NCBI GenBank assembly: GCA_903838705.1
Contig: CAILZL010000018.1
Location: forward strand, 177,537-241,536
Origin: an uncultured Pseudomonadota bacterium
GTDB taxonomy: Bacteria; Pseudomonadota; Gammaproteobacteria; Steroidobacterales; Steroidobacteraceae
Length of the DNA stretch: 64,000 nt
Reading direction: 5' to 3'
This document shows positions 20,224-29,888 of the stretch, in pieces. The notes beneath the pieces were generated by a model. The model was not told the DNA's origin, searched no databases, and saw only the letters and a list, made by a program, of their open reading frames with translations. Both the position numbers and the translations under genes were made by a program. The stretch's first letter is position 1. Each line of letters begins with the position of its first letter.

Positions 20224-21105
20224 TCATTCATTGAAAGCCTGCGCTTTTTCCTGCACCAGTCGACCATTCTGATAATCGACAATCGCCTGTTCAATTTCTT
20301 CACGGGTATTCATGACAAACGGACCGTATTGAACCACAGGTTCATTCAACGGTTGTGCGGCCAGCACCAGAAAGCGTGCATCGGATTCGGCTGTAATCAT
20401 TATTTGTTCACCACCGTTCAGAAATGCGGCCGCGTGGGTGGGGACTGACGTTGCATCTGCGCCTTCACCAACTCGTACTGTGCCTTCATATACATACACA
20501 AACGCATTGTGTGCGCCGGGGGTCGGTTGACTGAAAAGCTGATCCTTGGGCAGGTGCACGTCGATATACAGGGCCTGTGTCGCCAGTCCCTGTATCGGGC
20601 CGGTTATGCGTTGTTCTCCGTCGGCATACTCACCTGCAATGACTTTCACGGTGGCACGATTATTCAGTGTGGCTACCGGTATTTTCGCCGCAGGGATGTC
20701 TCGATAACTGGCTGGCTTCATCTTTTCGCGAGCAGGCAGATTGATCCATAACTGGAAGCCATGCATGCGTCCTGCCTGCTGCTGTGGCATTTCGGAATGG
20801 ATGATGCCGTGAGCAGCCGTCATCCATTGCACGTCACCACCGTGCAGATGGCCTTTATTGCCCATGTGGTCCTCATGCAGCATATGTCCTTCCAGCATGT
20901 AGGTTACGGTCTCAAAGCCGCGATGCGGATGAGGCGGGAAACCCGCGATGTAATCATTGGCATCGAAACTGCCAAATTCATCCAGCATCAGGAATGGATC
21001 GAGTCGCACATGCTGACGCTGCCCCAGACTGCGCAACAGCTTGACGCCTGCACCGTCCGATGTGTTGATGCTGTTGATAACCTGATTGACGCTCCGGGTG
21101 CGCAT
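20224..21105 (-). CDS. Pirin family protein
   Basis: RQHVRLDPFLMLDEFGSFDANDYIAGFPPHPHRGFETVTYMLEGHMLHEDHMGNKGHLHGGDVQWMTAAHGIIHSEMP. Confidence 0.94.
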   Translation of the reverse strand: MRTRSVNQVINSINTSDGAGVKLLRSLGQRQHVRLDPFLMLDEFGSFDANDYIAGFPPHPHRGFETVTYMLEGHMLHEDHMGNKGHLHGGDVQWMTAAHGIIHSEMPQQQAGRMHGFQLWINLPAREKMKPASYRDIPAAKIPVATLNNRATVKVIAGEYADGEQRITGPIQGLATQALYIDVHLPKDQLFSQPTPGAHNAFVYVYEGTVRVGEGADATSVPTHAAAFLNGGEQIMITAESDARFLVLAAQPLNEPVVQYGPFVMNTREEIEQAIVDYQNGRLVQEKAQAFNE

Positions 21106-21123
21106 AATTTTCTCTCAATCGAT

Positions 21124-21741
21124 TCAGATATTGGTTAGTGATTGTGCCAGCTCCAGGCTTTGCTGGCGTGCGGCTCTCAAACCTTGTTCACGTGTTTCCG
21201 TGTCCATGTTCAGTCCTTCAGCATAGATGAATTCCAGGTCGTTCATTCCGAGCAGACTCAGGAAGGCGCGCACCTGGGTGGTCGCGCTGTCCTTTTCAGT
21301 GCCAGCATACTTGCCACCGCGGGTAGCAAAAACCAGTACACGCTTGCCGGTGAGAAATCCGATCGGACCACTGGCGGTGTACTTGAATGTGACACCGGCG
21401 CGCGCCAGATGGTCAAAGTAAGCCTGCAGGCTGGAAGGAATGCCGAAGTTGTACAGCGGCAATCCAATCACCACTACATCTGTCTGGCGCAGCTCGTCGA
21501 TCAGTGCATCCGAGTACGCAACGATCGACTGTTGTTGGGCGCTGCGTTGGCCGGCAGGTGTCATAAAGGCGGTCAGACGCTCGGCATCCAGATGCGGTAC
21601 TGGATTGACAGACAGATCACGGCGAATGACCCGACCATCCGGATGGGTGCGCTGCCATTCCGCCACGAAAGTGTCGGCGAGTTGTGTGGATTGGCCGCCC
21701 GAGGAAAACAGGCTGGTGCTAATTTGCAGAAGGGTTTTCAT
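21124..21741 (-). CDS. azoR: FMN-dependent NADH-azoreductase
   Basis: MKTLLQISTSLFSSGGQSTQLADTFVAEW...VVIGLPLYNFGIPSSLQAYFDHLARAGVTFKYTASGPIGFLTGKRVLVFATRGGKYAG. Confidence 0.92.
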   Translation of the reverse strand: MKTLLQISTSLFSSGGQSTQLADTFVAEWQRTHPDGRVIRRDLSVNPVPHLDAERLTAFMTPAGQRSAQQQSIVAYSDALIDELRQTDVVVIGLPLYNFGIPSSLQAYFDHLARAGVTFKYTASGPIGFLTGKRVLVFATRGGKYAGTEKDSATTQVRAFLSLLGMNDLEFIYAEGLNMDTETREQGLRAARQQSLELAQSLTNI

Positions 21742-21840
21742 GGCATGTTTCCTTTGTCTGGTGAGGATGGACAAATGAAAAGATTTATTGATTAAATATA
21801 AAAGTTGAAATATTGACTTAAAACAATCTAATAAATAGAT

Positions 21841-22788
21841 ATGAATCCGGCTCCGGCGCCCAATGTAAGCATCTTTCCCCGCATCACTATTGAGCAGTGG
21901 CGGGCGCTGCTGGCAGTGGTGGAAGTCGGTGGCTATGCCCAGGCTGCGGAGCATCTGCACAAGAGTCAATCTTCAATCACCTATGCGGTGAAGAAGATCG
22001 AGGCCTTGCTCGGGGTGACGGTATTTGAAATTCAGGGTCGCAAGGCCGTGCTGACGAAAACAGGGGAGTTGCTATACCGGCGTGCTCGCGCCCTGTTGCA
22101 GGAGGCCAGCGGTGTGGAGCGGGCGGCGAGCAGATTATCGGCAGGGTGGGAGGCGGAAATAGGCATGGCCGTCGAGCCTCTATTTCCGATGCCCGTGCTG
22201 ATGCAGGCGCTGTCGCTGTTCAATGAGGAAAGTCCGCACACACGCATTGAACTCATCGAATCGGTATTGAGCGGAACTGCAGAGGCATTGCAGCAGGGCA
22301 AGGCCGAGCTGGCGATTTGCGGCACGGTTCCGCAAGGTTATCTTGGCGATGCCCTGATGCCAGTGCTTCTGATTGCAGTGTCCAGTCCGCAACATCCTCT
22401 GCAAACAATAGAGCGCGCACTGACTCAGCATGATCTGCAAACACACCGACAGATGGTGGTGCGTGATAGCGGCGTACATCGCAGTGGTAACGCGTTAACG
22501 CTGGAAGTCATCCAGCGCTGGACGGTCAGCAATATGAGTACTTCTATTGAGGCGGTGTGTCGTGGCTATGGGTTTGCATGGTTTCCGGAAGAGAAAATTC
22601 GCGAAGAGCTGGCGCAGGGTCGTTTGAAAAAACTCAACCTCCGTGAAGGCGGTGTGCGCATGGGAACTCTGTACCTCGTATATTCAGACCGTGAAGCTGC
22701 CGGGCCGGGCGTATTGCGTCTGGCGGAGCTGATCCGCAAACAGGTGGCTATCCAGTGCCCCGGATGTGCGCCAGAAACCATCGTGTAA
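21841..22788 (+). CDS. LysR-family transcriptional regulator
   Basis: TIEQWRALLAVVEVGGYAQAAEHLHKSQSSITYAVKKIEALLGVTVFEIQGRKAVLTKTGELLYRRAR; divergent from azoR. Confidence 0.92.
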   Translation: MNPAPAPNVSIFPRITIEQWRALLAVVEVGGYAQAAEHLHKSQSSITYAVKKIEALLGVTVFEIQGRKAVLTKTGELLYRRARALLQEASGVERAASRLSAGWEAEIGMAVEPLFPMPVLMQALSLFNEESPHTRIELIESVLSGTAEALQQGKAELAICGTVPQGYLGDALMPVLLIAVSSPQHPLQTIERALTQHDLQTHRQMVVRDSGVHRSGNALTLEVIQRWTVSNMSTSIEAVCRGYGFAWFPEEKIREELAQGRLKKLNLREGGVRMGTLYLVYSDREAAGPGVLRLAELIRKQVAIQCPGCAPETIV

Positions 22789-22888
22789 CGCCCTATAGTT
22801 ATCTGTATTTCAAGGTTATGTAACACTGATCGGGCCAACAGGTTGTTTCTGATCCTGAGAGATCTTTGAAAGTGCGCTTGTTCACAGA

Positions 22889-24163
22889 ATGCACCTCACT
22901 GAGAAGTTAAAGTTTGGTCGATTTTTTCCGATTTCAATCAGAGAAGCAGACCAAGCCGAGGTTCAGTTGTCCGTATTTGAGAGCAATGTGCTGTTGGTTG
23001 TTGATGATGACCATGAGTTGCGCGCGCTGATCGCAGAGATCGGCAAGCGCAACGGCTATTCCGTGCTGACAGCAGAATCCGGTGCTGTTCTCAAGCAATT
23101 ACTTGCTGATCAGCATCCTTCGCTGGTCATCCTGGATATGCAAATGGGAGACATGGATGGTGTGGAGGCACTGCGTCTGCTGGCCAATATCAAGTGTCCT
23201 GCGGAAATCATGCTGATGAGCGGCATGGATCAGAAGGTGCTGGCCACTGCGCGTCAGTTTGGACTGTCACTGGGATTGAATATGCGAGATACGGTACATA
23301 AGCCAGTATCTGTAAGAGACATTGAAGCCAGTCTGCAACGGCATAAAGGTGAAAATGCACCGTTGAGCAGGGAAGAATTCCTGCGGGCACTTAGCGGCTT
23401 TGAGCTTTCAGTGAGGTATCAGCCTGTATTGCAGCGTACTGCTCAAGGTATGGCGATCAATATGGTTGAGGCGCTGGTACGCTGGGAACATCCCGTACGT
23501 GGCACGCTGTATCCAGATCAATTCATATCGATGGTCGATCGCGAAAATCTGATGAATGAGCTGACGGATTTTGTCCTTAATGAATCATTACGTCAGATTG
23601 GACATTGGCATCGAGCCGGCCTCAAGCTGGGTCTGGCAGTAAATCTGGCAGCGCGTACGGTACGCGATCTCGAATTTCCCGATCGACTGTCACGGGTCAT
23701 GCATGAGTATGCAGTCAGCCCTGAGCACCTGTGTTTCGAAGTCACTGAGACTGCGGTATCCAGTGATCTGCAGCTGGTCATGGATAGCCTCGCCAGGCTG
23801 CGCGTCAAGGGAGTGCAGCTGACACTTGATGACTTTGGTGTGGGAACTTCCTCGCTGACACAGCTTTACAAGTTGCCCTATAGTTGCTTCAAGATAGACA
23901 GATCGCTGATTGCTGAAATGAGCCATTCCCGGCAGGCTCATATTCTGGTCTCTGCCCTGATTGATCTTGGCCACACACTCTCATTGGGTGTGTGTGCGGA
24001 GGGAATTGAATCAGAAGCGGTCTTTACTCAGCTTGAGTCAATGGGCTGTGATCAGTTCCAGGGGAAATTTCTGAGCGAACCGCTATCGGCAGCAGAGGTC
24101 GAGCAGTTCTGCCAGCAGTGGCAGTCTGAACAACATCCGGCAGCGAGATTACTGGCGGGCTGA
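22889..24163 (+). CDS. Response regulator with EAL phosphodiesterase output domain
   Basis: REC (VLLVVDDDHELRAL...LVILDMQMGDMDGVEAL) plus EAL (VEALVRWEHP, FEVTETAV, LDDFGVGTSSL, FKIDRSLI, CAEGIESE). Confidence 0.92.
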   Translation: MHLTEKLKFGRFFPISIREADQAEVQLSVFESNVLLVVDDDHELRALIAEIGKRNGYSVLTAESGAVLKQLLADQHPSLVILDMQMGDMDGVEALRLLANIKCPAEIMLMSGMDQKVLATARQFGLSLGLNMRDTVHKPVSVRDIEASLQRHKGENAPLSREEFLRALSGFELSVRYQPVLQRTAQGMAINMVEALVRWEHPVRGTLYPDQFISMVDRENLMNELTDFVLNESLRQIGHWHRAGLKLGLAVNLAARTVRDLEFPDRLSRVMHEYAVSPEHLCFEVTETAVSSDLQLVMDSLARLRVKGVQLTLDDFGVGTSSLTQLYKLPYSCFKIDRSLIAEMSHSRQAHILVSALIDLGHTLSLGVCAEGIESEAVFTQLESMGCDQFQGKFLSEPLSAAEVEQFCQQWQSEQHPAARLLAG

Positions 24164-25657
24164 AATCTTCTCAGCCTGTTTCGGGCTTCTGGTTGTTCCC
24201 GGCGCCTTGAGCGGACAAGACAGTCTCACACGAGTGCCGGCAGGCAGTCGTTCAAACTGGATTGAGCCACCCAGAATACTTGCCCGATATTCCATGATCC
24301 TGATTCCCAGGCCGGACTTGCCGTGATGATTATTATGGCTCTGGTCGGGCTGGCTGCTCATGCCTATCCCGTCATCCGTAATGCTCAGGTAGAGCCGTCT
24401 TTCAGTTGAGCGTAATTCGATTTCAACACTGCCGGCGTGAGCATGCCGTGCGGCATTGGTGGTGGCCTCCTGAGCGATGCGATAAATCTGTGTGGCGACA
24501 TTGTCGTCGAGCAGGTTGTGGTCGTTGTACTTGTTCGTGAAGTGGCATGGCAGGTGATAAATATCAGTACAGCGCGCAGCGAGTTGCCGTAATGCCTCGG
24601 TAATTCCGCCGCGCTCACGACTTACTGGAGCTGCACCACGGGCCAGTGATCGTGTGCTTTGAATGGCGCTGGAAATCAATTCATTGATCTTTGCGATTTG
24701 AGGTAAGTAGGCGGATTCCTGTTGCGACATCTGGATTTCCAGACCTTTGATCATCAGAGACAGACCAGTCAGTTCCTGGCCGAGGCCATCATGCAGATCG
24801 CTGCCTAGGCGCCGCTGTTCGCGGTTTGAGATGTCGAGAATTTCACGCTGCATCTGGCGGCGCTGAGTCAGGTCGCGCTCGGTACAGACCACACCGATTA
24901 CTTTGTCATGCTGATCACGCAGCGGGATGCGCGAACTCATCAGCCAGCTGATCGATCCATCCTCATTCTCTATGGTTCTTTCCTTTTCAAGCAGCGCACG
25001 GCCGGATCTCAGTACCATGGCGTCCATTAACTCAAGTTCATGCGCATGCGGTTGCTGAAGTTCACTAAGTAGTTTGCCGATTGTTGTGCTGCGCTGGCGT
25101 TTCAGGCGTGTCAGCATGGCTTTGTTGATCACCGTGATGCGCGATAGTTCATCTACTGCATAGATGGACTCGGGCAGGCTGTCGATGATGGCCGTGAGTA
25201 ACTGTCTGTGTTGGGCCAGATCACGATGTGAAATATGTCGCTCACGCCGCTCAAAAAGTTCTCGGAATGCGCGCACCACCACTGCGGGCAGGCGACCGAG
25301 CCGGTCCTTCAGGACGTAATCGGTGGCACCGCTCTTAAGTGCCTCAATCGCTCTTTCTTCTCCCAGCGAACCGGATACGAATACGAATGGCACATAGGGA
25401 TACCGGTTGCGTAAGGCATGCAGCGCGGCCATACCATCAAATCCGGGAAGGGTGTAATCAGCCAGTACCAGGTCAGGTACCTGTTCGCCGGCAAGTTCCT
25501 TGCTGAAGTCATCGGCTGAGGCTGCATGGATGCATTCGATGGGCAGTTCGCATTTGCGCAATTCCAGCTCAATAAGCTCGGCATCAACGGGATTGTCTTC
25601 GAGGATAATCACACGGTAGATGGGCTGTGAAAACATATTCAACTCGGCAAGCTTCAA
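24149..25657 (-). CDS. REC-PAS-HisKA_3-HATPase sensor kinase (NarX-type output)
   Basis: VIILEDNPVDAELIELEL...; PAS; EQRRLGSDLHDGLGQELTGLSLMIKGLE; HATPase QEATTNAARHAHAGSVEIEL...DDGIGM...GLGIRIMEYRASILGG. Confidence 0.92.
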   Translation of the reverse strand: MKLAELNMFSQPIYRVIILEDNPVDAELIELELRKCELPIECIHAASADDFSKELAGEQVPDLVLADYTLPGFDGMAALHALRNRYPYVPFVFVSGSLGEERAIEALKSGATDYVLKDRLGRLPAVVVRAFRELFERRERHISHRDLAQHRQLLTAIIDSLPESIYAVDELSRITVINKAMLTRLKRQRSTTIGKLLSELQQPHAHELELMDAMVLRSGRALLEKERTIENEDGSISWLMSSRIPLRDQHDKVIGVVCTERDLTQRRQMQREILDISNREQRRLGSDLHDGLGQELTGLSLMIKGLEIQMSQQESAYLPQIAKINELISSAIQSTRSLARGAAPVSRERGGITEALRQLAARCTDIYHLPCHFTNKYNDHNLLDDNVATQIYRIAQEATTNAARHAHAGSVEIELRSTERRLYLSITDDGIGMSSQPDQSHNNHHGKSGLGIRIMEYRASILGGSIQFERLPAGTRVRLSCPLKAPGTTRSPKQAEKISARQ

Positions 25658-25889
25658 TGCTGATACTGAACGGTAACACTGTTCTCATTTTGCGGGAACA
25701 GTCGCTTGTGGATTATTAAATCCGATGGTAAAAGTCATTAAGAAAGCGGCTTGACTCCGCTACCTGATGAAACTGTGATTATGGACTATTTCGGAATTTC
25801 CTAGGCATGATGCGCCAACAATAAATTATTACACTTGCGGGACTGTTTTGAGTCTTCAGGTGTTGTCCAGCCGATGGAATTCAGTTCAT

Positions 25890-26576
25890 ATGAATGAAAT
25901 GCAGACCCGGGTCGCGATTGTGGATGACCATCCACTGGTGCGCGAAGGGCTTAAACAGATGGTCTCCGGTTTGTCTGATCTGGTGCTGGTCGGCGAAGCT
26001 GGGGATATTTTAAACGGGCGCAAGATGATCGAGCAGTCTGCTCCGGACGTGCTGATACTGGATCTCACTCTGGGAGTGGACAGTGGTATTGGTCTGCTCG
26101 GCTGGATACGTGAGCACTATCCGCAGATGCGCATCATGGTGTTGTCCATGCAGGATGAAGCCATGCATGCAGAGCGGCTGCTGCGCCTGGGCGCCAGTGC
26201 GTATGTGATGAAAAGCGCCGCAGAGTCGGATCTGGTAGCAGCTTTGCGCAAGGTCATCAAAGGACAGCGACACCTCAGTGAAGCCATGCATGAACGTTTG
26301 TTGTCCAGCTCATTGCGGAGTCAATCGAAGCCGGCGGCAGATGATCCGGTATCTGTGCTGACCGAACGTGAGCGGGAAGTGTTTGCACTGATCGGCAAGG
26401 GTGTCGGCACTCGCCAGATTGCTGATGAGCTGATCCTTTCGATGAAAACGGTCGATGCCCACCGGCGTCATATGCGTGAGAAACTTAATTTGCGAACTAC
26501 CAGCGAGCTGGTTCGTTACGCTACGGAATGGGTGACCACTCAGGTGGCTCATCTGCCAGAGACGCCAGCACACTGA
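25890..26576 (+). CDS. NarL/FixJ-family response regulator
   Basis: RVAIVDDHPLVREGLKQMV... and LTEREREVFALIGKGVGTRQIADELILSMKTVDAHRRHMREKLNLRTTSELVRYA. Confidence 0.94.
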   Translation: MNEMQTRVAIVDDHPLVREGLKQMVSGLSDLVLVGEAGDILNGRKMIEQSAPDVLILDLTLGVDSGIGLLGWIREHYPQMRIMVLSMQDEAMHAERLLRLGASAYVMKSAAESDLVAALRKVIKGQRHLSEAMHERLLSSSLRSQSKPAADDPVSVLTEREREVFALIGKGVGTRQIADELILSMKTVDAHRRHMREKLNLRTTSELVRYATEWVTTQVAHLPETPAH

Positions 26577-26736
26577 CTTGCGGGCATCCTGATTCCGTTA
26601 CTGAATTCAGCATTGATGCCGCGGTCTGATAACGGCGTTTTTTAAGACATAATAATGCGCTTGCAGAATTGCTGGCTGCTTTGCGCTGAGTCCATCAGCG
26701 GTATGCCGGGACTATGACATTTGGGGCGGAGCTACC

Positions 26737-27501
26737 ATGGGTGATATGAATCTGACGTCAGGAAATTCAGCTGGCTTTAACAAGAATACCGGATCCGTCC
26801 CTGCACGCCGTTACCGCATCATGCTGGTGGATGATCATCCTGTTGTACGTCAGGGGCTGCGTCGACTGCTGGAAACAGAACCAGATCTGGAGATTTGCGG
26901 TGAAAGCGAGTCTGCCCGCGATGCCAAGTCCTTGCTCAGGGAATTACAGCCAGATGCAGTGATTGTCGATGTGTCTCTGGCGCAGGGGGATGGTCTGGAG
27001 CTGGTCAAAGATGCCCGGGCACACTATCCCCACCTGCGGATTCTGGTCCTGTCGATGCATGACGAAGCCATATACGCAGAAAGAATGTTATCTGCGGGAG
27101 CCAATGGCTACATCATGAAGCAGGTCGCCAGCGAACAGTTCCTGCAGGCGCTGCGGCGGGTGCTGGGGGGCGGCATCTATGTCAGCGAAGCCGTTGCGAA
27201 CAGCATGATCGAAAAAATCGCGACCGGCAGCACTCATATTTCGGACAATCCGGTCGATACTCTCAGCAATCGTGAGTTGCAGGTGTTACACATGATCGGC
27301 AAGGGTTTATCCACCCGACAGGCTGCAGAAGCCCTTAACCTCAGTATCAAGACAGTGGAGTCACACCGCCAGCGCATCAAGCGCAAGCTGTCCCTGCACA
27401 CGTCATCCCAGTTGATGCAGTACGCGGTCAACTGGTACGCCGGCCGTATCCCGGCTGGATCTGCCGCCAGTGCTGGTCCGGCCGGTCTAGTTACAGACTA
27501 G
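26737..27501 (+). CDS. NarL/FixJ-family response regulator
   Basis: RIMLVDDHPVVRQGLRRLLETEPDLEICGE... and LSNRELQVLHMIGKGLSTRQAAEALNLSIKTVESHRQRIKRKLSLHTSSQLMQYA. Confidence 0.94.
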   Translation: MGDMNLTSGNSAGFNKNTGSVPARRYRIMLVDDHPVVRQGLRRLLETEPDLEICGESESARDAKSLLRELQPDAVIVDVSLAQGDGLELVKDARAHYPHLRILVLSMHDEAIYAERMLSAGANGYIMKQVASEQFLQALRRVLGGGIYVSEAVANSMIEKIATGSTHISDNPVDTLSNRELQVLHMIGKGLSTRQAAEALNLSIKTVESHRQRIKRKLSLHTSSQLMQYAVNWYAGRIPAGSAASAGPAGLVTD

Positions 27502-29856
27502 ATGTTGCAAGGCGTATATCTGCTGCTGGTAATTGTGCTGACCGCATTCCTGGGAGTCGGCATCTGGCAGCTTCGTCAGAAAATGCAGCAGCGGCGCGTC
27601 AGAGTGGCCGCTGCCCTTGCAATCAGTCAGCGAAATGAAGCCATTGTGGATGCCAGCGGTGAAGGAGTACTGGAGCTGGATGCCGCAGGAATGGTGGTGT
27701 TCGCCAATCCGGCGGCGGCTCGATTGCTGGGCTACGAAGCCGAGGAGATGCAGGGACTGGATTACCGGCGCCTGATGAGCGCGGGTGGGATGCTGGAAAA
27801 ACGTGACACAGGCCGTATCGGCTATACCACCGACATGCTGCGTGGCATCGGCGCCAACCTGCATTGCCGGAACGGCCGGATCCGTCCGGTTGAATATCGC
27901 ATGGTGGCGTTGCGCCACAACGGCAAGGCCGGCAGCCTGATTGCATTCCGTGATCTGACCGAACGGGCCCGCATTGATGTGATGCTGGCTGATATGCAGC
28001 ATCTTGCAAAGATCGGTGCGTGGGAACTGGGTGTGGATTCAACCCGTCTGAGTTTGTCCGAGGGAATCCGTCGGCACCTCGGTCTGGATATGCGTAATGA
28101 CCTGCCACTTTCGTTTCTGTTGCAGAGACTGGTGGCGTCGGACCGGCGCGTGATGATGCGACTCGTCCTGAAAGCCATCCGGCATGGTGACAGTTTTGAT
28201 CAATTGCTTGCATTGCCGGGCGAAACTCCAATCTGGTTGCGTTGCATTGGTAAACCAGAACGGGTTGAGGGTGCGGTGGTCCGCCTGTATGGCACGTTGC
28301 AGGATGTGACCGAGCGTATAAGGTCTGAGCAGGCGCTGAGTGAAACCCGCGATTTCTTCGGTGCCACACTGGATGCCATGCCTTCGCTGGTTCTGCATCT
28401 CGATCAGCAGAAGCAGCTCACTTATTGCAATCACTCGGCACTGCGCCGCTGGCTCAGGCTTACCGACCAGTCAACAGGCATGAATCTGGTGACCATACTG
28501 GACTCCATCCAGCAGCCACAGGTCAGCAGCGATCTTGTGCATGGAGTGAAACGTGCCCTGATCGGACAGACTGCTACGCATGTAGGTGCACTGATGGTGG
28601 ACGATCAGCCACATCAGGCGCATTTCAGTTTTGTGCCACAGAAAGATGCGGCAGACAGAGTGATGGGCTGCTTTCTGGTCATGACGGATGTTTCAGATAT
28701 GAAGTTGCTGGAAGCGCGGGTTTTTCAGGCTGAAAAGATGCAGGCAGTCGGACAGCTGACGGGTGGTGTCGCGCATGACTTCAATAATCTGCTGGGCGTA
28801 GTACTGGGCAATCTGCAATTAATCGAAAGAGATGTCACCCATGATGCAGCCATCAGCAAGAAGCTGGCGACGGCGATGCGGGCTGCCATGCGGGGCGCGG
28901 AACTGACCAAGAACCTGCTCAGTTTTGCCCGTCGCCAGGTACTGGATCCCGTCATCATTGATCTGGGCAAGCAGCTCCCTGTGTTTGCTGAGCTGATTCA
29001 GCGAACGCTGGATGACAGTATCGAAATGCAGCTGACTATTCCGGATGAATTGTGGTTGATCGAGGCAGATCTGGGGCAACTTGAGAATGCCATTCTCAAT
29101 CTCGTCATCAATGCCCGCGATGCCATGCCGCAGGGCGGTACTCTGATGCTGTCAGCCCGCAATGTGCATCCGGATGCCGGGTTCCGCTCGGCCAATCCTG
29201 ATCTTACGCATGATGATTATGTGGCAATCAGTGTCCGTGACACCGGATCCGGCATTCCTGAACAAGTCCTTAACCGGGTATTCGAACCTTTCTTTACCAC
29301 CAAGGAGGCCGGCAAGGGCAGCGGTCTTGGTCTGGCGATGGTTCATGGGTTTGCCAAACAGTCAGGTGGCACGGTGCAAGTCGACAGCGAAGTCGGGAAG
29401 GGCACCTGCATCAGTATCTATCTGCCACGCAGTCATGACCCTTCGGCCGAGCATGAAGAGACGCTGGTCAATCATGTGGTTCCGGGCGGCAATGAGGTCA
29501 TTCTGGTCGTGGAGGACGATACGGATTTGCGTGCAACCACGATCCTTAACCTGCATCGGCTGGGTTACCAGGTACTGGAGGCTTCAAATGGTCCGGCTGC
29601 CCTGCACATTTTGCAGGATTCTGTTCATATCGATATGTTGTTCACGGATGTAATTATGCCGGGTGGTATTCTCGGACCCGAGCTGGCGCAGCAGGCACGG
29701 GCGCTCAGACCCGGTATCAAGGTATTGCTGACTACCGGTTATCTGGGCGATTCAGTTCTCAGTCGCGCCGGTTCGATGGCTCAGGAGGAACTCCTGGCAA
29801 AGCCATATCGCAATGAGCAATTGGCACTGAAGCTGCGTTACATGCTGGATCGCTGA
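27502..29856 (+). CDS. Membrane-anchored PAS hybrid sensor histidine kinase with C-terminal receiver
   Basis: N-terminal TM; PAS domains; AVGQLTGGVAHDFNNLLGVVLGNLQL (HisKA); ATPase GSGIPEQVLNRVFEPFFTTKEAGKGSGLGLAMVHGF; REC VILVVEDDTDLR...DMLFTDVIMPGG. Confidence 0.93.
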   Translation: MLQGVYLLLVIVLTAFLGVGIWQLRQKMQQRRVRVAAALAISQRNEAIVDASGEGVLELDAAGMVVFANPAAARLLGYEAEEMQGLDYRRLMSAGGMLEKRDTGRIGYTTDMLRGIGANLHCRNGRIRPVEYRMVALRHNGKAGSLIAFRDLTERARIDVMLADMQHLAKIGAWELGVDSTRLSLSEGIRRHLGLDMRNDLPLSFLLQRLVASDRRVMMRLVLKAIRHGDSFDQLLALPGETPIWLRCIGKPERVEGAVVRLYGTLQDVTERIRSEQALSETRDFFGATLDAMPSLVLHLDQQKQLTYCNHSALRRWLRLTDQSTGMNLVTILDSIQQPQVSSDLVHGVKRALIGQTATHVGALMVDDQPHQAHFSFVPQKDAADRVMGCFLVMTDVSDMKLLEARVFQAEKMQAVGQLTGGVAHDFNNLLGVVLGNLQLIERDVTHDAAISKKLATAMRAAMRGAELTKNLLSFARRQVLDPVIIDLGKQLPVFAELIQRTLDDSIEMQLTIPDELWLIEADLGQLENAILNLVINARDAMPQGGTLMLSARNVHPDAGFRSANPDLTHDDYVAISVRDTGSGIPEQVLNRVFEPFFTTKEAGKGSGLGLAMVHGFAKQSGGTVQVDSEVGKGTCISIYLPRSHDPSAEHEETLVNHVVPGGNEVILVVEDDTDLRATTILNLHRLGYQVLEASNGPAALHILQDSVHIDMLFTDVIMPGGILGPELAQQARALRPGIKVLLTTGYLGDSVLSRAGSMAQEELLAKPYRNEQLALKLRYMLDR

Positions 29857-29888
29857 GGCAGTGCCCGTGAATTTACTCGAGGTGTACG

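Noticed and set aside
27623-28369. 248-aa minus-strand ORF within the hybrid kinase gene
   Set aside because: Antisense shadow of a well-supported PAS/histidine kinase.
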